DNA of 64,000 nucleotides from Piscicola geometra (taxonomy: Eukaryota; Annelida; Clitellata; Hirudinida; Piscicolidae): assembly GCA_943735955.1 (NCBI GenBank), contig OX030966.1, positions 5,270,893 through 5,334,892 of the forward strand, read 5' to 3'. The translations under genes and the position numbers were made by a program. This document shows positions 28,110-40,895 of this stretch, piece after piece. The notes beneath the pieces were generated by a model. That model made no database searches and was not told the DNA's origin. It saw only the letters and a program-made list of their open reading frames with translations. Numbering within the stretch: position 1 is the stretch's first letter; every line of letters starts with the position of its first letter.

Positions 28110-28142
<33 letters not shown>

Positions 28143-29477
28143 TACTAACAACCAACAAAAACCATTACTACAAAAACAGCAACAACAGCCACAACAACAG
28201 CAACAGCAGCTTGTTCTAGGCACTCTAGGTCGACTTAATCCCATATTGAGTTTCTTGCATCAAGTCATTTGACACTGCACACTACCACCACATCCTCTTT
28301 CCACTTCTCACTACCACCACATCCTCTTTCCACTCCACACTACCACCCACACCTCTATCATTCCATCCACACCACACTTTTACTACCACACTAAACTTCT
28401 ACTACCATACTAAAATTCTACTATTCCACACGGCCACGTCTCTACCACACCACCCACATCACCACCACATCCACACTTCCAAAACCCCATCCACTCCATC
28501 CACCACATCCATCAACCACACCCACACACAGGCATGTTTCCCAACAACCAAGGCAACCAGCAGCAGCAGCAGCAGCAGCAACAAGCCATCTTCCAACAGC
28601 CACAGACCGGCCATCGGTCGATCGCCGCGGTCAACCAGCAACAATACACCTTCACGAACGGGAGCACCCTCAGATTCGCGCCCTACAATGCAGGCACCCT
28701 CTTCAGTGCCAACCAGTCTCTATTCAATATCGGACAGTTACAGGTGGGTGTTAGGGGGGAGGGAGGGAGGGAGAATGGTCATTGTGCTATTATCGTATAA
28801 TTCATGTTTCTCTAAGATGATGAGGGTGTTTATTTAATATAGTGTCATCATTATCATGATACCACACTACATTAAACCACATTAAACAACACTAAACCAC
28901 CTCATTTTCAACTACACTGCAACACACCCAAAACCACCGAAGCATCACCAAACACCACCCGAAAGATGCCCCTTATGAACCAGCAAGTCTTACTGGCTCC
29001 CCAGGCTGGCAACACCACCACCCTTCTCGGCTCACAACCACTCTACATCCGAGCAGCTGATCCATTCAACGGCCAGCTCCTGCAACAAATACAGCCTCTG
29101 CAGCATGTCAAAAGTATGCTTGTGTGTTTGCTTGTATGTATGCGTGTTTGTATGTTTGAAGAGGGACTACCAGATACTGCGCTATAATGCATTACACCAC
29201 ATCAAATGGTCTCACCATCGCCACTAACACCACTACATCGAATCATACCACACGCCTAACCACACTACTTTACACCACACCACACCACACCACACCACAC
29301 TTCACTAACTACACTACAAACCACTCCAAACGCACACACAATTCCATTACACACGGCACTACTACAGACGTCGCCAACATCGCTCCTCAACTAGCGACGA
29401 CACCCAGGAAGGCAACTGAGAAGTCCGCCAAAGGAAGAAGCAAGCTGCAAAACATCGCCAAACTCTCGCTCGCTACA

Positions 29478-29568
<91 letters not shown>

Positions 29569-32500
29569 ATACTACTATTACTACTAATACTACTACTAAT
29601 ACTATTATTACTGCTACTACTACTATTACTACTACCTCTAGTATTTCAACTACTACTGCTGCGACTACTACTAATACTACTATCACCAACACACCTGCTG
29701 TAGCAGTTTCTGTCTTCAACAACACACCAGCAACTACAACTTTTCTCCCCAGCAACACTGCAATCACTAGCAAACACATTTCGCCTGTGACTGCAACAAC
29801 TACTACTAATATCAACACGACTTCAACAATCATTACTACCACTACAACAAATTCTATAACCACATCAACTGCTATTTCTACCACTACTACAGTCGCTAGT
29901 TGTGGCAGCCATAACAGCATACACAATAAAAAGTTTAACAATGGCTCTCTGGGAATGACTGCTAAGATTGGCAACAATAAAAATAACAAAAACCTGAACA
30001 ATCATGTAAATAAAAATACTACTACTACTAATTCTACTACTACGGCTACTGCTACTACCACTACTACTTCTATTACTTTTGCTGCTAAAACTTCAGCTAC
30101 TTTTACTAATACTCCCAATACTACTCATATTATCACTTCTAATGATGGAGATAGTAATTTCAATGCTAGCATTCATGCCAGCATTTCCGGCAATAGCTTC
30201 AAGAGTTCGGACATTGATTTTCAATTGAATGCTCCTTCACTAGTTAATTCACTTACAGCCACTCATTCATCCATTCTTTCGCCCACCAATCTATCCATAA
30301 ATTCATCCACCAATCCATCCATTCATTCATCCACCTATCCACCTATCATCATCACACCACCAACCCATCAACCCACCACCATCTGCCATGCAACCATTGC
30401 ACAATCGAACATCCACTCAAGCATGCCTGCTGCCAGTGAGAAAAAAATGTCAAAAAGTCAAAAAAGTCAAGCTAAAAAACCTAAAAACAACATTGCCAAC
30501 AACAACAATTGTAACAATATTAACAGCAACAACAGTCATAACAACACATTCAAGACTCCTCCGTCCATCCACTCCACACAGTTCTCTCTTCCACAACAAC
30601 AACAATCACAACAACAGTCATTTTTTGCAAACAACAAACAACAAGCTTTACCACTACAACAACATCAGCAGCAACAACAACAACCACTTTGCTTAGTAAA
30701 CAACAAATCCAACAGCACACCCCTCAACAGCTTCGTCACCTTAGCAACCAACAACAACATTACCTACGTCACAGCCGACAACAACCTCATCTACAACTCA
30801 GCTACTACACTCAAGAATTTGTCTCCACAACAACAACAACAACAAGCTTTCTTCAACAACAACACCAACAACCAACTCAGCAATCAAATCAGTAACAAGC
30901 ACGAAATAATGTCTAATATTAAGAATGAACACACTTCTCCGATCGCCACCACCACCACCATCAACCCTCTTCTCAACAACAAAAACACCAACAACAGCAA
31001 CAACACCATCAACACGAACAACAACAACAAACTAAATACAATCAACAGCGACAACACGCCAAATAACAACAATACCAACAACAACAACAAACCAAATAAC
31101 AACCACAACACCAACAACAACAACACCAACGACAACGACAACGACATCTTCTCGAGCAGTGACGACGCAGGCATGTCAGAGGACAGACTGGTCATCGCCC
31201 TGGAGGAAACTCCCGTCAGTCCTCACAGGTGCCTCTTCTATTTGTTTGTTTTATATAAATATACATTATTCTTTTTAGTTGTTTTTGTTGTTGTTCTAGG
31301 GTTAACGGGTAGCTGAGTCGGCAACGACTCGGCTTTGACCAATAATGAAAGGTCCTAGCTTCAAGTGCAACCAATGCCCTAGTAAACCAAAGGCGCAAAT
31401 GAAAATATGCAGCCTAAGTGGCCTGGAAGCCCGTTCGGGTTATACGTCACTATAATAATGCTCGTCATTATTATTATTATTATAGGTTCTTTTATTGTTC
31501 TAGTTTTTTTGTTCTAATTGCTTCTCTTGTTGTTATTCTATAAATTTATTTGTATATAGTTTTTTTTCATGTTGCCACTGCTGGTATTTTTTGAGATTTT
31601 GTTGTTGTTCTTGTATTTATTCAAGTTTTTATCGTTTTTTATATGTTTTCAATATTATCAACTTTCCCATTGTCGCTAGAGATTTTCCTCCCAATCCACT
31701 TTCACCCACCACGCCACAGAACTGTCAAGAGAAAGAAGAAAGACAGAGGGAGGGAGAAAGGGAGGGAGAAAGGGAGGGAGAAAGGGAGGGAGAAAGGCAA
31801 AGAGAAGGGCAGAGAGAAGGGCAGAGAGAAGGGTAGAGAGAAGGGCAAAGACAGACACAAGAGCAGAGTTCTGACACACATCATTGAGGGATTCATCATT
31901 CAAGAAGCCACTGAGCCTTTCCCTGTATGTGGTGTGGTGAGGGGGGGGGGGGTGTCGGTGTGGTGTGGTCAGGGAGGGGGGGGGGTGAGATTGTAGGGTG
32001 TGGGGGGGTGGAGGGTGAGATTGCGTGGTTTGTGAGATGGTGAAATTCAAGATGGTGGGGTGTGGTGTGAATGGATTTTGGGGTGGTAATAAAGCCGGGA
32101 TGAGTTCATTTTGTATTTCACCATCAATCCATCTCGGACACTCATCAAACAATTATAATTTTCCACATGAACAATATTCATAATCTTGCATCTCCAATCG
32201 CCACCCGAGCAGACGGACTTTCCTGGTCCCTCTGAGGAGCTGCTGGCAGGCCACATGTGGGCGAAAGACACTCCAGAACACTTTGATGACTCCAGCACCG
32301 AGGAGGAGGGTCCGACTAATGACCACATAGTTGACGAGGAAGCGCCGGCCCTTAAAAAGCCCAGTAAGTACACTTTGTTGTTTTTAACATTTTATTATGG
32401 TATGCTTTTAGGACATTTTGTTATTTTGTTCTTGAATTTTTGTTTTGTTCTTACCCTGGTTGGCATTGGTTGGCTGGCTTTGAAGGGTTGTTACAATTTT

Positions 32501-34337
32501 TGTCATTAGAGATTGCCGCTAAAGCATCTGCAAACACGTACAGGGCTTTGCGATGAAGGCTTGATGCCCGGTGCGTTCAGCGGCGAACTTCCTGCCAACG
32601 CTGACCACAACATCAGCAACAATGTACCCAAAGAACAGACTGTGCTGCAACCACTCATTCTGGCAACTTCTGACAACATCAACACTTCGTCTAAACAACA
32701 GCCACAACAACCCCAACAACAACAACAATCACAACAACAGTCACAACCACAACAGCAAACACTGCTACTACAACCAGGCATCCAACAACAAAATAATCAA
32801 CAACCCCCATCACAATTCTGCTTCAACCAATTTTCTCTCAACAGCCATCAAGCACCGCAACAACCAGCACAGGATTTAACAACAATCCAAAATCCACCAC
32901 CACAACCACAACAACCAATTCAACAGTTCAACCAACAACAGCCATCACCACAACAACAACTGAAGCGACCAGTGAAGCAACAGCAGGTCCTTCCAAGACA
33001 ACTAGTCAGCAAAGGTTGGCTCATTTGCTTGTTCTTTGCATCTTTCCACTCAGTCACATTTGATTCAATCATAAACCCGATAACAATCCACCTTCCACTC
33101 GTTCCACCACTCCACCCACACTTCTCTCCATCCCCATCCACATCCCTTCATTCTATTCCTATTTCTTTTCCGCCATTTAACCATTCCATTCCACCTCCAC
33201 TGCCACAGCTGCCTACCTACAATCAAGCATCAGCGTCGTATGCGAATTCTGCGGCAAAACCGACTCCGCGCAGAACTTTCCTTCCTCCAAACGCTTCTGC
33301 TCAGTCAGCTGCTCCAAGCGCTACTCGGCCTACAGCCAACGCTACAAGCAAGTCACCGACAGCGGCGGCATCGTCTTCGGCAGCAACGGCAACAAGCCAC
33401 CCTCGATGATGTCCATCGTCAAGGGAACCAAAAGACCCAACGGTAACAACCGAGCGTCTGTCGCTGATCTTAGTTGCAGTAGTGGTGGTGGTGGTAGCAG
33501 TGTTATGCGAGCGGGTGTCGCTGCGGTAGCTGCTGTTCCTGCTTCTGAGACGTCTAGCAACAACATTGAGGTCAAAGTCGCTGATATCAACACTAGAATG
33601 TTGAGCAACAACAACAATGATGAGGGTTGTGGTGGTGGCAGCAACAATTTTAGTGGTGTTGCGACAGCAGCTAACCCAAGCGTTGAACAAGCTTCCACTG
33701 TTAGTATAACCCTTTTCAGTCTTGGAAATATAATACTTCTAAATATATTTGTTCCAAGTGCTATAAAGTATATAATAATTGATATAATAATAGTAATGAA
33801 TTTTAAAAAAATTATATTTATTATTATTATAACCTCCAGACAATAAAAGCCACGGCTGCAGCTTCAATTCACATCCCGTCCACCAGCTTCCAACCGCCAG
33901 CTACTGCATTCCTCCATAACCACCACCACCAACTACCATCACCACTCAACAAAAATCCCACTGCTTCACCATCTTCTCCATCATCATCACCACCGTTCGC
34001 ATCACCACCACCACAGCCACCAGCTCTAGCGCTCAACAACCAGACGACCACCAGCTGCAGCACTGTCGCGACCGCTTCTAAGGCGCATATCTCTGATGAC
34101 CTCATTGGAGTCATCTATCCCGACAAGGCGCTTCATCAGTGGAGTGTCGCTGACGTCTTCAACTTTGTCCGAACCCTTCCGGGATGCTCTTCGTACGCTG
34201 GAGAGTTTCAGCAGCAGGAGATTGATGGGTCTGCACTGTGCCTATTGAAGGAGGACCATCTAATGACCACGTTGAATGTTAAACTAGGACCAGCACTCAA
34301 GATATGCGCTGTGGTGAATTCATTTAAGTCCGAGTGA
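22651..34337 (+). CDS. Giant polyhomeotic-like (PHC) Polycomb PRC1 protein
   Basis: Core subunit family of Polycomb repressive complex 1, acting in nuclear chromatin silencing. My exon chain is 22651–25635, 25777–26700, 26913–27060, 27689–28228, 28532–28743, 28966–29113, 29368–31228, 31720–31936, 32213–32363, 32544–33014, 33209–33699 and 33840–34337. All phases match and it gives about 2,881 aa. Residues 1–2270 are Thr/Ser/Gln/Asn-rich. The HD1 motif (LTHIIEGFIIQEATEPFPV) lies near 2323–2342. An FCS zinc finger (CEFC...SKRFCSVSCSKRY) starts near 2564. A SAM domain (WSVADVFNFV, EIDGSALCLLKEDHL, VKLGPALKICA) lies at about 2814–2879. Fly ph-p is about 1,590 aa and human PHC1 about 1,000, so this is unusually long. 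The first exon follows an acceptor (TTTGACAG|ATG), so further 5' exons may exist and the true N-terminus is uncertain. Domain identity is very secure; the middle splice sites are moderately so. Confidence 0.9.
29474..29577 (+). repeat. Coding (ACT)n encoding poly-threonine
   Basis: About 33 consecutive ACT codons lie in frame inside the seventh exon of the polyhomeotic-like gene. They have the same triplet phase as the non-coding arrays near 2.4 and 15.4 kb, so a microsatellite has been used or tolerated as coding sequence. Confidence 0.8.
31305..31472 (+). mobile_element. SINE copy B inside a polyhomeotic intron
   Basis: This matches the element at 2,179–2,342 almost base for base, lacking a TC within CGACTCTCGGC. 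It ends in CTCGTCATTATTATTATTATTA. It sits in the intron just before the HD1 exon, in the same orientation as the gene. Confidence 0.75.
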
Positions 34338-35059
34338 TGGTGGTGGTGATTGAGTTGTTGATGTTGTTTGGGGGGAGATGGGAACATGGCATAGTTCTGT
34401 TTGATGACTCTTAATGAAGTGATCAATTCCATTTTATTTTAAACTTAATGTTTAAATGTGTCAAACGTAATTTTATAATAATTTATTTTTATAAGTTTTA
34501 ATTAATAATAAGGATTAAGTTGAATTCATAAAAATAATGTCTGAATCTTTGAGTTGAACTGATCGGCCATTGCATACCGAATTGTATTTAATTGTATAAA
34601 TCACGCTTCATTTATGTTAAATTATTCTTATGCCTATTGAAGTGATGTTGATATGAAAATGATTATGTAAGCAGTGAATGTGACAATAACTCTGAATTGA
34701 TTCCATGCGTTCCTGTAAATTAATCATGGAAATTGTGATTTTATTTAAATATTATTTTTTCTTTTTATTGAATGATTTCTTTTTATTCATGTTGTATTAA
34801 TCAGTTTTGATTCACAGTTTCAGTCTAACAACAGCAATGATGACTCGTCGAGTAATGGCATCTTTCAAGAACTTTCTTGTCATAAATCGTTAACGTCAGC
34901 GTACTTGTTGAAAAAATTGAAAAAACTTATCAAATATTTTTGAAAAAATATACTTTAAATGTCATAAAGTTTCAGACAAAGTTCTGAAATGTGAGTATTA
35001 TTAGTTTTTGGTACCAGTTTACTCCTAGATACGCTCAGAGACGAATTTGAAAGTGAAAA
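34338..35059 (+). other. Polyhomeotic 3'UTR and intergenic spacer
   Basis: A/T-rich DNA between the polyhomeotic stop and the next start codon. I see no canonical AATAAA on the plus strand here, so the polyadenylation site is undefined. No open frame of note is present. Confidence 0.5.
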
Positions 35060-38000
35060 ATGTCCTTAGAAGGTAAAAAAGATAGGTATATGTATGAATA
35101 TTAGAAAAGTTCATGAGAAAATAGTTTAAACTATATTTCACAAAATTCAATTTCACAGTAAACAGTGATGTTTTACCACCAAGCAGAAGTAACTCATTGA
35201 AAAGTAAAAATAAGCGTAAGTTTAATTGTCACTTTAAATTTTTTAACATAATCAAAAGTCGAGAGCTGAAATAGTTGATTTTTTGCAGATTTAAGTTTTT
35301 CTTCAGATCAAAATGAAGTCATGGAAAAACACGGTTCAGAAAAAGTTGTAGTTATAAATGAAGAACCTGAAATAAGAAAGACCGAAGTCAATTTTGTTAC
35401 CGTCAGTTTTACAGACGAGAAAAAAATCGAGATTGAAGATGGCGAAAAAGATCAAGAATTGATTGAAGGTAATGAAGAAAAGGAATTATTGAAGGAATCA
35501 CATGAAGAAAGGAAGAAGGAAGATGAGGAAGGGAAAGTTAAACATGAAATGAATTTGAAAGAGATGCATGAAGAAAGGCAAGTAGAAGAAGAAGAAGAGG
35601 AGGAGGAAGAGGAAGTGGAGGAAGAAGTAAAGAAGGAGAAGGAAAAAGAAGAAGAAATAGTGGATGAAGAAAAAAGAAGCATTGAGGTGGAGGAAGAGGA
35701 AGAAGAAGATGAAGAAGTAGAAAAGGAAAGTGATGAGGGAGAAGAAGAAGAAGATGTGCTGGAGGTTAAAATGGTGGATAGTGGTGTTGAGCAGTCTGAG
35801 GGGGTTGAGGGCAGGGGGGAAGAGGAGGTGGTCGACGCGTCTGAGAGGCTGGTCAGTGTCCACTCGGAGGTCGTTTCCAGCTTTGGCGAAGAACCGAGCG
35901 AAATGTAAAGTTGGCAGTTTCGCAAAATGTAACTTTTTTAATGTCTAAATCAATCTTAAAATATAATTTGCAATTTCTTTTCAAAAAGTACCCTTCAAAA
36001 ACTCGATATTTGAGCACGATTAAACGTCTCAAACATCTTCAGCGACAAGTCGAAAGTGGAGGTGAGCGGCAAGAGCAACAGGATGACCAAAGAGGAGGTG
36101 GAGGAGTGGGTGAAGTCACTGGCTACGTGGCAGTTCGTCGACTTCACTTCGGTGCACAAGAAGGAAGATGAAGAAGAGGAGGAGGAGGATGAAGAGGAAG
36201 ATGACGAAGAGGAGGAGGATGAAGAAGATGAAGAAAACGAGTCTAACGCCCTGGAGCAGGCCTTGAAGTCTGGTGCGTTGTGTTGCTGTATTGTATGTAT
36301 GCCGTTCAAAAAGGAGTTGAGTTTTTATGGACCTGAAAGCATTTGCTGAAAATGACACAAAAGAAGGTCCTAAGAAGCAAGAGATGCATTTATAAATTAG
36401 AAAAAAATAAACGCCAAAAACTTGTTTCTAATCACTTCTGAAAGCCACTCCACCACCCTTTCCATGAATAAAACTACCCTACCCTCCCCCCCACCAATAG
36501 ACTACACGGACCCTACCCTGAGGTTCCAGCTGGACCCCAGGACGAGGCTACAGAGCAGGAAGGAAGTGTCTCTAGAGAGGCTCAAGTTGGAACACGAGTT
36601 CTTTGTTAGTTGCCGGTTGTTGTTGTTAGTGATGTTGTTGTTGGTGGTGTTGTTGTTGTGGTGTTGTTGTTGGTGGTGATGTTGTTGGTGATGTTGTTGT
36701 GGGTGGTGTTGTTGTTGGTGGTGTTGTTGTTATGGGTGGTGTTGTTGGTGCTGTTGGTGTTAGTTTTGTAAGTGGCGGTGTTGCTGTCACGATTTTTGTT
36801 GCATGATGAGTTCCACCATAGAGATGTTTTACGCATTATAATCATATGTAAAAAATGCCACTTGGATCACTGATGATGATGACGATGATGACGAAAAAGA
36901 TGACAATTCCCCTGATGCTGATGATGATCACCTCCACCACCACCACCGCACCGCAGACCCTCCACGAACGCATGGACACGGTGCAGAGCAGGCATCTGAG
37001 GCTGCAGAACCAGGTGGCCCAGCTGCTGTGCAAGAATGACCGCGAGCTCACCGAATATACGTGCGACAACGACACGCAACAGCAGAAAGACCTCTACGTC
37101 AAGCTCTTCAGTGCGTGCTGAATTTATTTAATTCACTTCATAACACTAATTATTCTATTAAACCCCATTAATTGTGCGATTACACTCCAATCCAACGACG
37201 AATATTATTATAGCGGCGTAAACCCGGAAGAGCTTCAAGGCGACTCGGTTATGGACAATTTAATAAATGAATAACTAAAATGAATAAATTAAATAAATAA
37301 ATAATTAATTAATAGAATAATTAGTTTCGTTCAAGGCAGCTTTGTCATAGCATCGTCTGGTCCCCACACACCCACACAGCGAAGTACTTGAAGCTGTCGA
37401 AGGCGTGGGAGAAGATGGAGGACATGGAGAAGGAAGAGGTGGACAAGTGGAACTTACTCAAGAGCCAGGTCTCGTTGCTACTTCCGAAGTCTCCGTTTTT
37501 CTTGCATATCCGTTTTCAACGAACACCGCTTGTTCAAGGCTGTTTGTATGCTTGAAGGCTTGATTGCGTGTTTGTTTGGATGATTAGCCTAAGAAAAAGG
37601 AAAAAGAAAGATTTTTACAAACAGGATAGTAAATTCATATATATTTAGCGCCAACATGCTTTTTATGATTACGTACCAAACTTCACATCATCGCCATCAT
37701 CACTTCAAATTATAATATTGAACACTTTAATCTCGACCATTCCCGGTCGCCAAGGTGAAAGAAGAGATGGACGCGCTGATCGAGAAAAAGCTGAGCGCAC
37801 TGCTCGGAAAAAATCGCAACGAGAAGTCACCGAAGTTCCAGCTGGCGGTGCGTCTGGAAGAGGCTGAGCGCAAAAAGTGGATCGAGGCTAACATTCTGCA
37901 GACGAACAATTTCTTGTTTAAAATGCAGTTGGAGGAGCTGAAGAAGCAGCTCAAAGAGAGGGTGGGTTTTGGCGGCGTTTTGCTTGCTTGTTTGTGTGAG

Positions 38001-40535
38001 GGTTGGTGGGGCGAATGTGTGGTTGTTGGGTGGGTGGATAATGGGATGGATGAAAAGAGGGGTGGAGGATGGGTGGAAGGGTGAATAGGAAATTTAATGG
38101 TGACTACAAAAACCTTGACACCCTGCATCACCATTACGCCATAACCGCTACATCACATCCATTAAATGACCCCCACATCACAAGCACACCATGACCCCCA
38201 CATCACCACACCCACATCCACACACCCCTCAACAGGAGAACATCGGCAGCAACTACACCATCACCGGCTACAACCAACTCAAGCACGAAAACATCACCTC
38301 GAAAGACCAAATCCTCCAGAAGAACGAGGTCAGACTTTACATCTTTCCATAACCGGTCAAGTCTCAGGGAAGAGATTGCGAATATTTTTTCTTAATTTTT
38401 CTTTACGGGGTTTAAGATTCTCTTAGTGGCGCCCATCTACTCTCCACGAAGAATGGCATACGCCCATTAAAACGGAGGGTGCGCCTATTTTGAAGTTTTA
38501 GAACCACATATGCGCTATTTGTGTTGTTTTCATAGTAAGTGAAAAGTGGAAAAAAAGAAACAGTTAGTTAGGTAAAGTGGTTACAGAGATGGATGAGTAT
38601 ATATTTTGTATTTTTGATGTTTTCGTGATTGATCCAATCCTCGCATCTTTTCTCCAGCAAATCGAAGTGGTGCTGAAGAACACGAAAGTGACGTCACAGA
38701 AGATGAGTCACATCAAAGAAAAACTAAACTTCGTCACGAAGCAACACAACTGCAAGATGGCCTACTTGATGGAGAAGGAGAAGAGGTGTGACCAGGTGGG
38801 TGCTGATCAGAAACTAGTTTTGTTTTTGTCGTTTCGTAATGTAATTATTCGTTTAGGGATAATGACTGTCCCTATTGTATAATGAATTTATATTCGATTC
38901 CATCTAACATATACTTAGCAACCACCACGAATTTTTCAAAATTATCAATTTCAAAAAAATTAAAAAACATTTAATAGATTTTTATTTGCAGATTGTAAAT
39001 ATGTTTTTATTTTTTAAATATTCCAATCGCTTCAAAAGTTATTCAGCTTTTAAACTCGAATAAATAGAACTTTTAGGGGAATTACGTACAACGCTGTTTG
39101 GCTTGAAAAAATATGCGTTTCATGGACCTGACTTTGAGAGTCTAACTTTATCACTATACTTTTTCAATCTCTCGTATATTGATGAAACTTTTTTTATGAA
39201 TGAAAATTCAAATTAAAAACTTAAATTAAAAGCTTATTTTGACAACTGAAATAAAAAAGTTACTTTATAGTGCTTTTGGGTTTCATTCATGATGCCAATA
39301 TGATCAATTTGAATGATTCGAATGTTTTTTATTTTATTTAAGATATTAAAAACATTTTATGAAAAAAAAGACAACAACAAAAATCGTATGAAATCCTAAT
39401 CCGAAACCCTTTTCGAGTCTAAAGTTTAGACTCTAGAGGCATTTAGGAGTCAAAAGCGTCCGAAAATCATTTCAAAGTTAACTTTCCAATTTTGATTTAC
39501 AATTTTAATTCTCATATTTTTTAATTCATGTTTTTATATGCTTTATTTGAATGTGAATTAAATTAGGAGACAAAATGGCGTGTAGCGAGCTTTTACGCAT
39601 GCACTTTTAGTTATCTAGAAAGAACCTAAACTCCTAAATGTCAGGCGATACTGGGTATGTATGATGTGGTCTTGAGGGCTCAAAAATAGGTTTAACTCAA
39701 TGATTTTAGTATAATTTTGAAGAAAATTAAATTTATTTTCAAAATATAATTCAATCTTTTAAAATATGTTGCTGATTTTAGAGAGTTTTAATAAAAACCT
39801 TTCACCTCTCTCTAAAAACATTATAATTCATTCCCTGCTCATCAAATTTAATATCTTTTGACATATTTTATAGAACTTTTGAAGAAGTTTTTAAAAATCT
39901 TTAATTTCTTTTTATACTCTCTTTTTTGAGAGAGCAACTTGAAAAACTTTAAAATATGCTGGTGCCCAAACTGTGGATAACATAGTGTAAAACTAGTTAT
40001 CGCTTTTAAAATTGTTATTTAGTTTTTATATTATTAAAAGTATATTCATTGAAAAGAAAATTCATTTTTCAACCTTAAAATTATCAATTGACGTTAGTCA
40101 AAACATTAATAAGTTAAAGTTATTCAGTTTTATACGATGACTATCATTCATAAAAATTCCCCGGTTAAAGCTAATTAGCATAGCGTCGTGGTGGTTGCTA
40201 CATATACTATGTTACACAGTAAACCATTATATCTATCTATTTGATTTGTTACAATAGCATACCGTATTTCAACACCTCCAAACGCCAACAACCAGTTATA
40301 CAGAGACCTGAACCTGGCCAAACACGCCAAGATGAAGGCCAGGCATTTGCTGGCCAATCTGCAATCGAAGTCTGACCTGCTCAGCTACCCTGAGCTGCTG
40401 ATGGACTACGAGTTTGGTCTCGAGAAGACTGCCAACATGAACAAAGAGTTGGCACAATTGAAGGCGGCGTATGATGATAAACTGCAGTACCTTGCTGTCC
40501 TAAAGAAGAATCTGAGTTCTCGAGCTAAGGATTGA
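35060..40535 (+). CDS. CCDC96/CFAP184-like axonemal coiled-coil protein
   Basis: Likely a ciliary axoneme protein; in other species CCDC96/CFAP184 works with CCDC113/CFAP263 near radial spokes and the dynein regulatory complex. Exons: 35060–35072, 35159–35215, 35289–35904, 36043–36272, 36501–36604, 36957–37110, 37380–37468, 37755–37961, 38236–38328, 38658–38795 and 40296–40535. Phases agree throughout and give 646 aa. Residues 25–290 are extremely Glu-rich. From about 305 to the end it is heptad-like coiled coil, with family-like segments GYNQLKHEN and SHIKEKLNFV and a C-terminal LMDYEFGLEKTANMNKEL stretch. The 13-nt first exon (MSLE) is inferred from one donor and is the least certain part; the ATG at 35321 is an alternative start. 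The assignment rests on remembered motif resemblance, so the coiled-coil call is safer than the name. Confidence 0.7.
38796..40295 (+). other. 1.5-kb intron of the CCDC96-like gene
   Basis: The longest intron in this gene, A/T-rich and unique-looking. I found no additional exon, and the reading frame and family spacing run across it without a gap. No repeat was recognised. Confidence 0.5.
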
Positions 40536-40754
40536 TTCTTTTTGGTTGGTTTGGGTTTTTAATGATAAACCAAATCATTTTTTCCCCAGTTTTATTGTAT
40601 TTTTAACAAGATTTCCTATAATTTTCAGATGTATTTTAAGCATTTGGAGTATCATTGTTAAAAATCTAATTATCTCAATGATTCGTCCATGATAAGAGTT
40701 TAAAAATATTTTTTTATGTGAGTCGTTTTTTATAAAATTAATACTATAAAATGA

Positions 40755-40760
40755 AATAAA
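40755..40760 (+). terminator. Poly(A) signal AATAAA of the CCDC96-like gene
   Basis: AATAAA lies 220 bp after the stop codon and only 135 bp before the hnRNP start codon. Confidence 0.55.
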
Positions 40761-40895
40761 ATTGTAACATTTTTATTTAACTGCTGAAACAGGATTTTTG
40801 ATGACTCATGCGTTAGACCTTTACTCATAATATCTTTGGCTTTCTATTAACTTCCTTTACAAATTGTTTTGTTATATAAATTATCGGCACGTGAA

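Noticed and set aside
31227..32213. Direct joining of the long T/N exon to 32,213 using the donor GTCAGT at 31,215
   Set aside because: It also keeps phase, but it skips the HD1 exon (31,720–31,936), which is conserved and fits the stronger CAG|GTGCCT donor at 31,229 in phase 2.
40873..40880. TATATAAA as the TATA box of the hnRNP gene
   Set aside because: It lies only 16–23 bp before the start codon, so a TSS 25–30 bp downstream would fall inside or after the ATG.
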